A program made the position numbers and the translations under genes. Positions 24,909-34,348 of a stretch of 64,000 bases of DNA are shown piece after piece (the first letter of the stretch is position 1; every line of letters starts with the position of its first letter). The DNA is from Parapedobacter pyrenivorans (GTDB taxonomy: Bacteria > Bacteroidota > Bacteroidia > Sphingobacteriales > Sphingobacteriaceae): assembly GCF_014636865.1 (NCBI RefSeq), contig NZ_BMER01000001.1:1910718-1974717 (forward strand), read 5' to 3'. Below the pieces are notes generated by a model that saw nothing but the letters and a program-made list of their open reading frames with translations, searched no databases and was not told where the DNA came from.

Positions 24909-26339
24909 TCACTTGTTCAGGATATTATATTTTAACCCCAGTAATCCGCCTACATTATCATATAATCCACCTGCATCAAATGCTATTCCACCGGACAACT
25001 GCAAGCCGGGTACACGTTGTAAATCAACCGATATTTCGTGCAAACTATAAAACTGGTTTCTTGGAGAAGCCGTTATTGGATTGCTGGACTGATGTGTGCC
25101 AAAGTTGCGCGTGTATGTTAGCATCGTCCTTGCCGTGATGTTGGGTGCATACCGATGTAGCATACCAATATGCCCGCCTACTATGCGGTTATTGATAAAA
25201 TTCATATTGCCCATTGCCCGGTCGTTATTAGTCGACCAATCCACAGCGTCGTAGGGAAGGAAATTGGAGCCTCGGAAGCGATTCAGGAATAATGGTGTAC
25301 CGATACTTCGATAGAGGTATTCCCAGCCGCTTGCATATAGACCATTGTTGTAATAGCTCTGGAGTTCCGCGTGCTGAAAACTTTCCATCTGCTTGGTGTA
25401 GATAAATTCAAACATCAAGCGATCCAGCCAACGATGTTGTCTCAGCGTAACATTTAGTCCGCCGACCCGATCGATATTGCGAAAATCAATACCCATGCCG
25501 CTTTCAAATGGTACCTGGAAATACATATGCCATAGTGCACTATTGGTCTCTAGATCACCCCCGAATTCCAGTACCCCCCGCTGATCGCCAGCTCGATTGG
25601 GGTGTACCCCATCGGGATCATACCCGTCATTTGCTTCCTTGACAAAAAGTACATCAAAAAAGCCCCGAAGCGATCGATCTAAGCTGATGTGTGCTCGCTG
25701 ACCGCCCCAGATACCAAAATGTTGCATGCCGCCATATATCTTGAATGGTCCGTTGCCTAATTTGACATAGAAAGTCTTTTCATGTAACCACGCCCGTTTC
25801 ATGGATTGCTCATTGCCCATCCAGCCATGGCTGATAAGTCCCTTTATCTGTAGCCAGCCGTTTGTAAAGGGTACATTTACCCAATCAGGGAAAGCAAAAC
25901 CAATCTTCGGTATTGGGATTGCGTTGCCGCTAACGCCCAGCGAGCCGGTAGATAATAGCCGGTCTACTTCTCCTAATATTTCCTTGAACCGTCCTGCACG
26001 AAACTCCAGTGCGCCATATCGGGCTTTTAGATAGCCCTGTTGAACGATAAACTGATCGAAATGGCGGTTATTTATCAGATTCACCCCATATTCCAAGCGA
26101 AAACTGTGTTTCCCGGCGGGAAAGGTGTGGGAATTCCACGCCCCAATATGCGTGGCCATGTCTGACTTTTTTTCGCTGATTAACCCAAATCGGTTAGATT
26201 CAATCCAAAGTGGCTGGAAGCCCTTGGACGCTATCGATAGGGTGGTACCTACTTCCACATTTAGTGAATCTGCCCACTGTTGCGCGGATAAGAAAGTTGG
26301 TAGGAAAAGGAGATAGCAGATACTAAGTTTGCTTTTCAT
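24909..26339 (-). CDS. Wzi-family capsule assembly outer-membrane protein
   Basis: 476 residues with a signal peptide ending FLSAQQ (cleavage near 20). The rest alternates like an outer-membrane beta-barrel, with repeated aromatic-rich strands (SFRLEYGVNLINN, ARYGALEFRAGRF). Wzi proteins anchor or organise capsular polysaccharide at the cell surface. It is the last gene of the polysaccharide operon, overlapping the WcaI-like gene by 17 bases, which argues that the product stays cell-associated. Confidence 0.87.
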   Translation of the reverse strand: MKSKLSICYLLFLPTFLSAQQWADSLNVEVGTTLSIASKGFQPLWIESNRFGLISEKKSDMATHIGAWNSHTFPAGKHSFRLEYGVNLINNRHFDQFIVQQGYLKARYGALEFRAGRFKEILGEVDRLLSTGSLGVSGNAIPIPKIGFAFPDWVNVPFTNGWLQIKGLISHGWMGNEQSMKRAWLHEKTFYVKLGNGPFKIYGGMQHFGIWGGQRAHISLDRSLRGFFDVLFVKEANDGYDPDGVHPNRAGDQRGVLEFGGDLETNSALWHMYFQVPFESGMGIDFRNIDRVGGLNVTLRQHRWLDRLMFEFIYTKQMESFQHAELQSYYNNGLYASGWEYLYRSIGTPLFLNRFRGSNFLPYDAVDWSTNNDRAMGNMNFINNRIVGGHIGMLHRYAPNITARTMLTYTRNFGTHQSSNPITASPRNQFYSLHEISVDLQRVPGLQLSGGIAFDAGGLYDNVGGLLGLKYNILNK

Positions 26340-27567
26340 GTCCAGTTATCTTTGTCAAATTTCGTTCAAAATCATGCAGTACCTGTTCTTTGCTCAAAAA
26401 TTGCTCCGCATATTGCCGTGCCCGTTTGCGGTAGGAAGTTAGGTCGGTGGTAAGCGCTTGTTGCAGTCCCGATATCAGTGCTTCGGAAGACTCCGGTTCG
26501 ATGAGGACACCTAGACGATAGTTGTCTACGATTTCATAAAGCGAAGTGCCTGGTAAGGCCGAAACAAGCGAAAATCCGCCTGACGCAAATATTCCAGTGA
26601 GTTTGCTTGGCATGACCAAGTCTGAGGCTGATTTTTTTTGCAATACCAAATGGATATCGGCCGTGGCCAACAGCGCTGACATCTTTTCGTAAGGCTGTAG
26701 CGGGTGAAAAGACAATCTGCTTAAGCCTGTCTGTTGGGCCATGGCCTTAAGGCGGTCGCGTGAGCCACCCGAACCGCAAATAATGAAATGGACGTCTGGA
26801 CGATCATGAAATTGCTTGGCAGCATCTATGATAATCTCCAATCCCTGCTTTTCGCCAAGGTTTCCTGAATATAGGACAACCTTGTCTAGGATTGGAATGC
26901 CCCATTCCCGTCGCAATGACTGTTCCTTCGTCAACGGTTTAATGATATCCTCGTCGACCCAGTTTGGAAACATGATATACTTTGCTTCAGGCACACCCTT
27001 ATCCATAATCTTTTTTTTCATGCCCAAACTGATGGATGAAACGGCCGCGCTCCGGTTGAGCAGGTATTTCTCTGCCTTGAATAAACCATCAAGCAAACGT
27101 TTGTTGTTAATCATCTGCAATTCCTTCGCAGCATCAACCTGCAGATCCTGAATATGGGTAATCAGTTTAGCTCCTTTCAACTTCGCGTAAAGTAAGGCAA
27201 AAAGGCCTAGGTGGAACGGCGGCGATACATGAATTACCACATCGAATCGCTTTTTAAGTAATAGGCCGAACCATTTTGGAAGAACGCCGCCTAGAAACGA
27301 AAATTCATGAAGGATACGTTTTTTAGAAGTGACATCTTTGGGCACATACAGGGGTACTCGGTATACGGTTACACCATTAATGTGTTCAGTCAGCCATCCC
27401 GTCTTTTGATATGCAGAGTGTACTTCCCACTCCGGGTAATAGGGTTTGGCCGTAACTGCCGCCACCTCATGTCCCCTGGAAGCCAACCAATTGGCCATTT
27501 CACCGGTGTACTTACCGATGCCCGTGAGTTCTGGTGTGTAATTGATGCCGAAAATGAGGATGCGCAT
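26323..27567 (-). CDS. GT4 glycosyltransferase, WcaI-like
   Basis: 414 residues, GT-B fold. The N-terminus FGINYTPELTGIGKYTGEM is the usual WcaI opening, and YSGNLGEKQGLE near 235 starts the donor-binding half. In colanic acid systems WcaI adds fucose to the lipid-linked repeat, which fits the gmd and fcl genes of this operon. The expected donor is a nucleotide sugar, on the cytoplasmic membrane face. It overlaps wzi at its end and lies five bases after the next GT2 gene. Confidence 0.83.
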   Translation of the reverse strand: MRILIFGINYTPELTGIGKYTGEMANWLASRGHEVAAVTAKPYYPEWEVHSAYQKTGWLTEHINGVTVYRVPLYVPKDVTSKKRILHEFSFLGGVLPKWFGLLLKKRFDVVIHVSPPFHLGLFALLYAKLKGAKLITHIQDLQVDAAKELQMINNKRLLDGLFKAEKYLLNRSAAVSSISLGMKKKIMDKGVPEAKYIMFPNWVDEDIIKPLTKEQSLRREWGIPILDKVVLYSGNLGEKQGLEIIIDAAKQFHDRPDVHFIICGSGGSRDRLKAMAQQTGLSRLSFHPLQPYEKMSALLATADIHLVLQKKSASDLVMPSKLTGIFASGGFSLVSALPGTSLYEIVDNYRLGVLIEPESSEALISGLQQALTTDLTSYRKRARQYAEQFLSKEQVLHDFERNLTKITGHEKQT

Positions 27568-27572
27568 GAGCC

Positions 27573-28403
27573 TTATTTTTCTTTGGTCCCTCGATGCAGG
27601 AGTTCCTGTGTTCTTAGTACGATGAAATATTCATATATGGATTGAAGGGTTGCATAAGTCGTTCCCGCTTTGCCGTCCAGGAATGCCCTACGGCCAATCA
27701 CCATGTATAACCACTTGATCAACGGCCTTCCTGGCATCTTGTAAAAAATGCCCTTTTGATGATAGCGTTTTTCTGTGAAATCTTTACTGAACAGTGCTTT
27801 TTTCCAGGAAAAATCGACACCTTTATTCATATCTTCCAATCGCATGGCTGCTTCCATATCGGCATAGCCCAAATGCCGTTGTAGCCAATAGCGGATTCCT
27901 TTGCTGAATGGGTAATGATCCAAGTATCCAGGTAACCTGCCTGCTGTGCCGTCGGGTATCGAAACCGGATTCACCAGGCGCTCATAACGCATTTTTTCCG
28001 GACGGAACAAACGGAGGTAATAAGGGGATATTTGGGCGTGTTTTAGCCACCTGCCGTTCCATGCAAAATCGCGGCGTTGGATTTCGTACGCTACATGGTT
28101 GGTTTTGGCGCTGTCAAAACCCAGCAACTGTTCTCGCAGGCTGTCAGATACCCGCTCGTCCGCGTCGATATAGAGTACCCAAGGATATTTAAAGGGAATA
28201 TTACCCAAGCCCCAATTTTGATGGGCTGACCAATTGTCGAATTTCCGTTGCGTTACGGTTGCGTGGTAACGCGCTGCAATTTCTACGGTGCTATCGTCGC
28301 TATAGGAATCATAAACGTGAATGTCATCACACCAGGACACGGAATCGAGGCATCCTGGTAAGTCCTGTTCTTCGTTTTTAGTAAGTATCAGTAGGGAAAT
28401 CAT
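27573..28403 (-). CDS. GT2 glycosyltransferase
   Basis: 276 residues from the ATG at 28403; a GTG two codons earlier is possible. It has a GT-A fold: LLILTKNEEQDLPGCLDS at the start and the metal-binding LYIDADERV near 95. The basic C-terminal half with several aromatic clusters resembles WaaE/KdtX-type transferases. It adds one sugar to the repeat unit; which sugar cannot be read. Confidence 0.83.
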   Translation of the reverse strand: MISLLILTKNEEQDLPGCLDSVSWCDDIHVYDSYSDDSTVEIAARYHATVTQRKFDNWSAHQNWGLGNIPFKYPWVLYIDADERVSDSLREQLLGFDSAKTNHVAYEIQRRDFAWNGRWLKHAQISPYYLRLFRPEKMRYERLVNPVSIPDGTAGRLPGYLDHYPFSKGIRYWLQRHLGYADMEAAMRLEDMNKGVDFSWKKALFSKDFTEKRYHQKGIFYKMPGRPLIKWLYMVIGRRAFLDGKAGTTYATLQSIYEYFIVLRTQELLHRGTKEK

Positions 28404-28437
28404 GTTCACTTTATCTATATCAGTTCATGTCGGTATT

Positions 28438-28989
28438 TCACTCGTTTTCCATAACCCGCTCTTTTAACGGTTTGCACGGATGGCCGGCACAGACCATCCA
28501 TGCTGGCATGTCTTTGGTAACCACCGAGCGTGCGCCAATCACAGCGCCTTGCCCAATAGTTACACCGGGATGGATAAAACAATAGGCGGCTAGCCACACC
28601 TTGTCTCCGATTACGATGGGTTTAGTATACAGGGGATGCCCTCTTTTCGTGTAGTCGTGCGTTCCGGTGCATACATAGGTTCCCTGTGAAATGATGGCCC
28701 GATATCCTATGGTGATTTTACCCTGCGAATACAGTTCAGCACCACTGGCTATGCCACATTCGTCGCCCAGTTCGAGCATCCAGGGTGCCCAGATTTTTAC
28801 ACCTGGGTAAACATGCGTGCCTTTTCCGACGGTTGCACCGAAACAGCGCAGTATGAATGCACGATAACCGTGAAACGGACGGGGCGAGTACCGGAAGAAA
28901 ATTTGGTAAACTATTCCCCAGAGTACTCGAAGTATCCGGTTACTCAACGGAAACGATGCTTCCTTATATGAATCGTTACTAGTTTGCAT
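28438..28989 (-). CDS. WcaF-like acetyltransferase
   Basis: 183 residues with left-handed beta-helix hexapeptide repeats from about 60 to 165 (VGKGTHVYPG, IGYRAIISQG, IGQGAVIGAR) and a His in GTHDYTKRGHP near 113 as likely catalytic base. The order and length match WcaF, which O-acetylates colanic acid sugars. It overlaps the upstream GT4 gene by 11 bases, so the two are coupled. Confidence 0.83.
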   Translation of the reverse strand: MQTSNDSYKEASFPLSNRILRVLWGIVYQIFFRYSPRPFHGYRAFILRCFGATVGKGTHVYPGVKIWAPWMLELGDECGIASGAELYSQGKITIGYRAIISQGTYVCTGTHDYTKRGHPLYTKPIVIGDKVWLAAYCFIHPGVTIGQGAVIGARSVVTKDMPAWMVCAGHPCKPLKERVMENE

Positions 28990-30151
28990 AGGCTTCGTAT
29001 ACCGTGTTCTTTAGCCGGTCCGCTGCTACATCGATGGTAAAATGCTTGCGGTAGGCCTCCAAGGCCATTTTACTCATTTCGATTTGCTGGTCCGGATTTA
29101 ATTGCACCCAGCGGTTCAACAATGTGGCAACGCCCGCTAATGTGTCATCAGCCACCAGTCCTGCGCGTTCTTGTGCGATTTCTCTCCAAATATTGACTTG
29201 GTTACTGATCAAGACCGGCTTAGCACAGGCCAATGCCTCTACTACGGCAATCCCGAAATTCTCTTGGTGGCTGGGAAGTATAAATGCACTGCAACCATAG
29301 AAGGCGCCCCATTTTAAATCGCCCGTCAACATCCCCGTAAAGCAAATGGTCGGCTCATCGGCGGCCAGTTGCTTCATCTGCCTGCCATAGTCGGTTTCAA
29401 GGCCGGGCCCGGCGATGACCAATTTGGGAAGTGCAAATTCCGAGCGTTTCAACTTGAGGTAAGCATTAATTAAGATGTCTAGACCTTTTTTGGGATGGAC
29501 TCTGCTGATGTAAAGTAGATAGCCTCCGGTATCTGCTAGCTTAGGAAAAGTCGAAAGAAAGCCTGCCACCAGTGATTCGGTATAAGGAGGCGGCGGTTCG
29601 ACTCCCAGCCCAACGACGATTTCTTGCTGTGGCTTGTAGCCCTGGAATGTTTCTTGCGCCAGCAGCTTTTCGGTTTCGCAGGTAAACAAAACCCCATCGG
29701 CCTCTTTGAGCATTTTACGCTCGACAAAATGCCAGAAAAACAAGTTTCGTAAAGCTTTTAACTTCCGGTCAGGTGCCCGTTGAAAATACGGATCGAGCAT
29801 GCCATGGGGCATCACAAAGACACGTGTATTGACAACAAGTCGTGTTTTTTTGAGCAGCGCATAACTTTGATATTGCCATAAGCCATGCAGAATGACCGCA
29901 TCGTATTGATGGATATTTACCTTTAACCAACGGCTCAATTGGCTGTTTATATTCCAGGCTGTCGACCCTCGGCCCAACGCGAACACGGGGAATTCGCTTT
30001 TGGCTAAAAAGTCGCTTGTCGGCTCGTTCAGGCAGACCACCGCATTTGAGGTAGCCAATTCGGTCAAACCTTTAATCATGGTTCTGACGGCTTGACTGAC
30101 GCCGCCTGCCTTGGGGTCCATATCTGATATTATATGTAGTATCGTCATCAT
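28979..30151 (-). CDS. GT4 glycosyltransferase
   Basis: 390 residues, GT-B fold. The N-terminal SDMDPKAGGVSQAVRTM is the acceptor-side glycine-rich loop. LLYISRVHPKKGLDIL near 235 and SHQENFGIAVVEALAC near 300, with the E-x7-E type motif, are the donor-side GT4 marks. Two adjacent ATG codons (30151, 30148) make the exact start uncertain by one residue. Acceptor and sugar are unknown. Confidence 0.83.
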   Translation of the reverse strand: MMTILHIISDMDPKAGGVSQAVRTMIKGLTELATSNAVVCLNEPTSDFLAKSEFPVFALGRGSTAWNINSQLSRWLKVNIHQYDAVILHGLWQYQSYALLKKTRLVVNTRVFVMPHGMLDPYFQRAPDRKLKALRNLFFWHFVERKMLKEADGVLFTCETEKLLAQETFQGYKPQQEIVVGLGVEPPPPYTESLVAGFLSTFPKLADTGGYLLYISRVHPKKGLDILINAYLKLKRSEFALPKLVIAGPGLETDYGRQMKQLAADEPTICFTGMLTGDLKWGAFYGCSAFILPSHQENFGIAVVEALACAKPVLISNQVNIWREIAQERAGLVADDTLAGVATLLNRWVQLNPDQQIEMSKMALEAYRKHFTIDVAADRLKNTVYEAYAN

Positions 30152-30175
30152 TCAACACTAATCGTTAAAGATCTC

Positions 30176-31135
30176 CTAGGTTTCGTATCTATGCTGTCTT
30201 CCCAAGAGATCACGGTCAATTCTATCCAGCAGTGTTTTGGAGCGGGTAGAAGATACTTTTCTTACAAATAGCTGGTCGGCATTTTTTAGTTGATCAAAAT
30301 CAACCAGATCGAACCATTTTTGTAACGACTGGTCGATGATATGGAGATTAGCAAATGCAGACGTAAACGGGGTATACGGTTCTTCACCACGATATAAATT
30401 GGTATTGGCAAAAACCGAATTGAAAAATAGGGTATGGAAAAATTTTTCGTCTGAAGCTAGGGAATACCTGAAATAGTTGCCGATTTCGGGGTAATCGGAA
30501 ATATACTGCCGGATGTACTTGATAACATCAATATTCAGTGCCCACCATGAAGAACCATGAAATACGTCAAGGTGTTTGCCCCGATGCATGCTGATATAGT
30601 TTGGTTTCTTTTTCACCCAATTTACCGTCACATTCAATACCTTGCGTACCAACCTCGTCAGGCTGGGTGTATAAAGGGCAAAATTGAAAAACAGGTAATT
30701 ACGGATGCAATAATTGTATTTTTTCGTGTCTGCCTTCGTAACATTCATGCCCCGTATAAAGTTGGTGGCCTTGTTTTCATCAAAAAAGCGGTGGATATAA
30801 TCATTGTTCTTAATCGGATAGTCAGCGCCAGACATAAATACCACCTTTTTGTATGGCGAAGGGTTGCGGTCGTTTGTGTCCAAGCAACGTTCCAGTAAAT
30901 TCAACGTAGCCTGTACTTGTGAAAACCCTCCCCAATACACCTTTATGCGATCTTGATTGGCTAAGAAGAAGACATTGGGACCGTTAATCCGTTTTGTAAA
31001 TGGCGCAATGGATTGCTTCTTATCGATATGTATAAAAAAATCCGCACGGTCATCCAACACACGGATTAAGCGTTCGAGGTGTGCGGGATCATTGTGTGCG
31101 GCAATCAAGTATGCGATTTTCTTTCTGTCTTCCAT
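30176..31135 (-). CDS. GT14-like beta-1,6-N-acetylglucosaminyltransferase (Branch family)
   Basis: 319 residues from the ATG at 31135. It resembles core-2/I-branching enzymes: IAYLIAAHNDPAHLERLI, then DFFIHIDKK, VYWGGFSQVQATL, VFMSGADYPI near 110 and SSWWALN near 195. These catalyse beta-1,6 GlcNAc transfer in animals; bacterial members mostly make branches of surface glycans. A side-branch on the exopolysaccharide is the likely role. No membrane segment is evident. Confidence 0.8.
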   Translation of the reverse strand: MEDRKKIAYLIAAHNDPAHLERLIRVLDDRADFFIHIDKKQSIAPFTKRINGPNVFFLANQDRIKVYWGGFSQVQATLNLLERCLDTNDRNPSPYKKVVFMSGADYPIKNNDYIHRFFDENKATNFIRGMNVTKADTKKYNYCIRNYLFFNFALYTPSLTRLVRKVLNVTVNWVKKKPNYISMHRGKHLDVFHGSSWWALNIDVIKYIRQYISDYPEIGNYFRYSLASDEKFFHTLFFNSVFANTNLYRGEEPYTPFTSAFANLHIIDQSLQKWFDLVDFDQLKNADQLFVRKVSSTRSKTLLDRIDRDLLGRQHRYET

Positions 31136-31149
31136 ATGATGAAAAAATG

Positions 31150-32010
31150 TCACCGTTTCATAAATATCTCCGCAGGGAATGCATGGAGTAACCCCTGTTT
31201 CATCGACTCCAGGTCCGGTATTGAAGGAGGAGGAACACGAAGCCCTTCTTCAACCGTTTTTACCTTCGTGAATTCTTTCCTCCCTGTGCTCTGGTAATAA
31301 TCCTCGTATTTGAATAGGTTTCCCTTTTCAACTTCATCCAGCAAAATAGCCGGGATACCGTATGCTTCCGCTAGTATGATTCCATGCAATGACGAACTAA
31401 TAATCAATTTGGCCGATGCAATCTCATTGATAAAATTTTCCCAATCAGCTGTTAAAGGGGAAAGCACCGGATACCCTTTTTCGATATACTTATCAACTGT
31501 TTTCCAATGGGGAATGACCAAGAAATCCTTTTTGTCACCAACGGTTGGAGGCGTATAAAACATAGGTAATAAGATGGCAGGATCGCCAAAAACAGTGGGT
31601 ACCTCATATCCTATTTCTTCCAGTTTAGCTTTCGTCAACGGCCCCCGAACGGCCCTGATATCAAGCTTTAGATTCTTTTTCGCAAATTGCTGGGCCACGT
31701 ATTCAAATAAAAAACCGCTTCCATAAACGATCGCATCTGCTGTCAAAAATTGAATGACCGATCCGATGAAGGTTATTCGTAAGGTCCGTTTTGATCGCAG
31801 CGATTTTACACCTTTATATGTCAGTAGGTAATCGAAGATGACTTTAGAAAGCAGGTCACCAACATTTGGTTTCTTTTCCGGACCTATTTTTTCGTTAAAG
31901 TACATTAGGTTTACATGGTAAGGTTTGATCAATCGGTGATATTGGCCGAATATCATGACCTTTCCCGCCATTTTTTTAGTCCACTTATTCGCACGTATTT
32001 CCGTTAGCAT
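31150..32010 (-). CDS. polysaccharide pyruvyltransferase-family protein
   Basis: 286 residues; an internal ATG at codon 14 is a possible alternative start. Family features are NVGDLLSKVIFDYLL near 50, VYGSGFL near 95, IRAVRGPLT near 118 and SSSLHGIILAEAYGIP near 222. Such enzymes move pyruvate from phosphoenolpyruvate onto sugar hydroxyls as ketals, adding negative charge to the polymer. It is one of two such genes in the operon (see 37437-38579). Confidence 0.82.
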   Translation of the reverse strand: MLTEIRANKWTKKMAGKVMIFGQYHRLIKPYHVNLMYFNEKIGPEKKPNVGDLLSKVIFDYLLTYKGVKSLRSKRTLRITFIGSVIQFLTADAIVYGSGFLFEYVAQQFAKKNLKLDIRAVRGPLTKAKLEEIGYEVPTVFGDPAILLPMFYTPPTVGDKKDFLVIPHWKTVDKYIEKGYPVLSPLTADWENFINEIASAKLIISSSLHGIILAEAYGIPAILLDEVEKGNLFKYEDYYQSTGRKEFTKVKTVEEGLRVPPPSIPDLESMKQGLLHAFPAEIFMKR

Positions 32011-32035
32011 AATTTCTAATTTTGTATATCGCTAC

Positions 32036-33148
32036 TTATTGTTGAATGCTGGCAACTTGATTACTGGTGACGGCTTCAACGACCTTTGCTGCACGATCTA
32101 CCATCTGTTCCATCGACAGCTGCGCTGCAACAATTTGCCTAGCGGCATTCCCCATTTCCGACCACACCGTCAACGATGTATGATTTACGCGATCCAGTAA
32201 GTGTTCGATGTCATCTTCGATGTAGCCATTGATTCCATCTTCGATGTAATGATACTCTACGCATTGGTGAGTATCTGCTGATCTTCTGAAGGTGAGGATT
32301 GGTTTTCCATATGCCATCGCCTCCACCACGGATAATCCAATCCACCCGGGTTGAAAATAGATGTCGGCGATGCCAAAAAGCTGTGACTTTATTTTTTCAT
32401 CGTATACGGCACCAAAATCATGTACATTGGTATACGTTGAAAAATCCGGCTTCAACGCTCCGTCGCCGATAATGATAAAGCCATATCTTTTATTGTCCAA
32501 TCTCGCGATGGTTTCAATAAGGAGGTCGATCCGCCGAAATGAGTTGTTGAACCTAGCACAGAAGATTAAACAAACCTGCTCTTTAATGCCGAACTGTTCT
32601 TTTAATACAGACTTAGGCACAACACGATTATCGTTGAGTATACCTGTAAGGCCCGAAACGGTATTGTTTATCGCCAGGATCGGCTTGCTGGGGAATAATT
32701 TTCGCCACAGCTTAGCCTCAGGTTCAGTATATATCCATATACCATCGCTCATTTTTATCATCCAACGGAGCAACAAGCTCGGCTCATCTATTTCATTAAG
32801 ATACCTTTTAACAGAGATCCCTTGTCCCCATAGGATGACACGCTTTCTGGAGAACAAGTTCAAGAACAGCAATAGCCACGTAGACAGATGCCCAAAATGA
32901 AGCATCAGGACAATCACATCATATTTTGGCGATAGGAAAGGGCGGATATCGTACGCGATAAAACGCTTTTTTAGAAAGGAAGCGACTTTCAAGCCGGTAG
33001 TGGGAAACGGGCTTATGTTGAAACCGTTTTTGCCGCTTTGGATTCCATCGTAGACAAAGACGTCTAAGCGATACCGTTGGCTCAGTTTGCGGTAAAATTC
33101 TTCCCTGTAGTGGGGAACGAAAGGGTTCACTAATGCAATATGCTTCAT
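32036..33148 (-). CDS. GT4-like glycosyltransferase
   Basis: 370 residues. The opening LVNPFVPHYREEFYRKLS and the donor half (ICLIFC-type strand near 200, IYFQPGWIGLSVVEAMAYGKP near 275) indicate a GT-B enzyme with the E-x7-E region. A hydrophobic patch near 105-125 (WLLLFLNLF) suggests membrane association. It ends 25 bases before the pyruvyltransferase gene. Sugar and acceptor unknown. Confidence 0.8.
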   Translation of the reverse strand: MKHIALVNPFVPHYREEFYRKLSQRYRLDVFVYDGIQSGKNGFNISPFPTTGLKVASFLKKRFIAYDIRPFLSPKYDVIVLMLHFGHLSTWLLLFLNLFSRKRVILWGQGISVKRYLNEIDEPSLLLRWMIKMSDGIWIYTEPEAKLWRKLFPSKPILAINNTVSGLTGILNDNRVVPKSVLKEQFGIKEQVCLIFCARFNNSFRRIDLLIETIARLDNKRYGFIIIGDGALKPDFSTYTNVHDFGAVYDEKIKSQLFGIADIYFQPGWIGLSVVEAMAYGKPILTFRRSADTHQCVEYHYIEDGINGYIEDDIEHLLDRVNHTSLTVWSEMGNAARQIVAAQLSMEQMVDRAAKVVEAVTSNQVASIQQ

Positions 33149-33154
33149 TCGCTC

Positions 33155-34345
33155 TTATTTAATGTAGCACAATATCATCCAATACGTGAATACAGGAATG
33201 CCTGCAGCGTCCAATAAATACCCCTCTAGCATCGACGTGATCAAAATCAAGCCGATGAGCGCACAAAGGATGATTGTCTGGTGGTATCTTGCTATGTTCC
33301 TCGTGAAAAAGACAGCGATCGAGGCGAGGACTGTACGGAAAAAGAAAAAAGCGCCCAACAAGCCTCCGGCGACGATGGCAAATAGATACGCATTGGTGGT
33401 AGCGCCTGATCGACCTTTGCCGAAAAATGGCAGTTTCGATGCCTCTTCATACATCGAAGCCCATGTCTCTTCACGTGTATTTCCACGATTAGCATAGTCA
33501 AGCGACTGTAGATCGATGTATGAAATCACTAAAACTGCACCTAAGACGATCAATAAAACAATCAATGGTTTTAGGTAATTGTTTTTCAATGAAAAAAGCA
33601 AGATAATCACGATCGCAGTCGCTGCACCAAGCATGGACGTCCGCGACATGGATAAGATACATACCCAGACGCCTAACAAGACTCCGCTGAAATATATCAT
33701 TTTTGCTAGTCGGTCCTTTTCTCGATAAAGCAGCCCAAAGGACAGTGCCGTGGCGATCGAGCCGCACATGCCTATAAAATTGGGGTGGGTCGTTAGCCCC
33801 AGTAAGCGACCCTTCCATGAAACAGCCCCTAACCCCGTTTGATGCAAAAGAATATTTAGGCACAGGAACAAAAAGCTTCCCAAGAAAAAGGTATTCAAAA
33901 CATGATACCTGGTTGAGTTGTAAAAAGGCAAAGAGGAAACCACGTGGTAAAAGAAGAGAAAGATTACCGTGGTAAAAGTCACCCTGGTAACAAATTCGTC
34001 AAAGGTTCCTGAATGGGCAAAGTCCGATCCAAGAACAATAAGATGGAAGATGTAGTAAAAAACTAAAAACTTAGACCGGAGTACATTTTGGGGTTTTCTA
34101 TGTACGAAATTAATGTACAGCGCGGCAAATGCGCAGAACGCTACAATTGGCAATGAAAAATTCTGTAAAATGCGGATGGCGGTAGGTACCGAGTAGCTGA
34201 CTGCCATGTCTTCCGCATTTGGCGCCCTAAACGAAGCAAAGAACACCATAATAGCAGTCAAACAATAGATAACGATGACTTTGCTGTCTACTATTGTTTT
34301 GGGCGATGACGCCGTATCCTGGTATTTAAATTCAATATCTCTCAC
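33155..34345 (-). CDS. Wzy-like polysaccharide polymerase
   Basis: 396 residues with about ten membrane segments and a large loop after segment five (TGLGAVSWKGRLLGLTTHPN, about 175-195), the usual layout of O-antigen ligase/polymerase proteins. The R-G-G/R-S motif region (GKGRSGATTNAY near 318) lies in a second loop. It would join repeat units on the periplasmic side. The start is GTG at 34345, with no in-frame ATG before the first helices. Confidence 0.75.
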   Translation of the reverse strand: MRDIEFKYQDTASSPKTIVDSKVIVIYCLTAIMVFFASFRAPNAEDMAVSYSVPTAIRILQNFSLPIVAFCAFAALYINFVHRKPQNVLRSKFLVFYYIFHLIVLGSDFAHSGTFDEFVTRVTFTTVIFLFFYHVVSSLPFYNSTRYHVLNTFFLGSFLFLCLNILLHQTGLGAVSWKGRLLGLTTHPNFIGMCGSIATALSFGLLYREKDRLAKMIYFSGVLLGVWVCILSMSRTSMLGAATAIVIILLFSLKNNYLKPLIVLLIVLGAVLVISYIDLQSLDYANRGNTREETWASMYEEASKLPFFGKGRSGATTNAYLFAIVAGGLLGAFFFFRTVLASIAVFFTRNIARYHQTIILCALIGLILITSMLEGYLLDAAGIPVFTYWMILCYIK

Positions 34346-34348
34346 GTT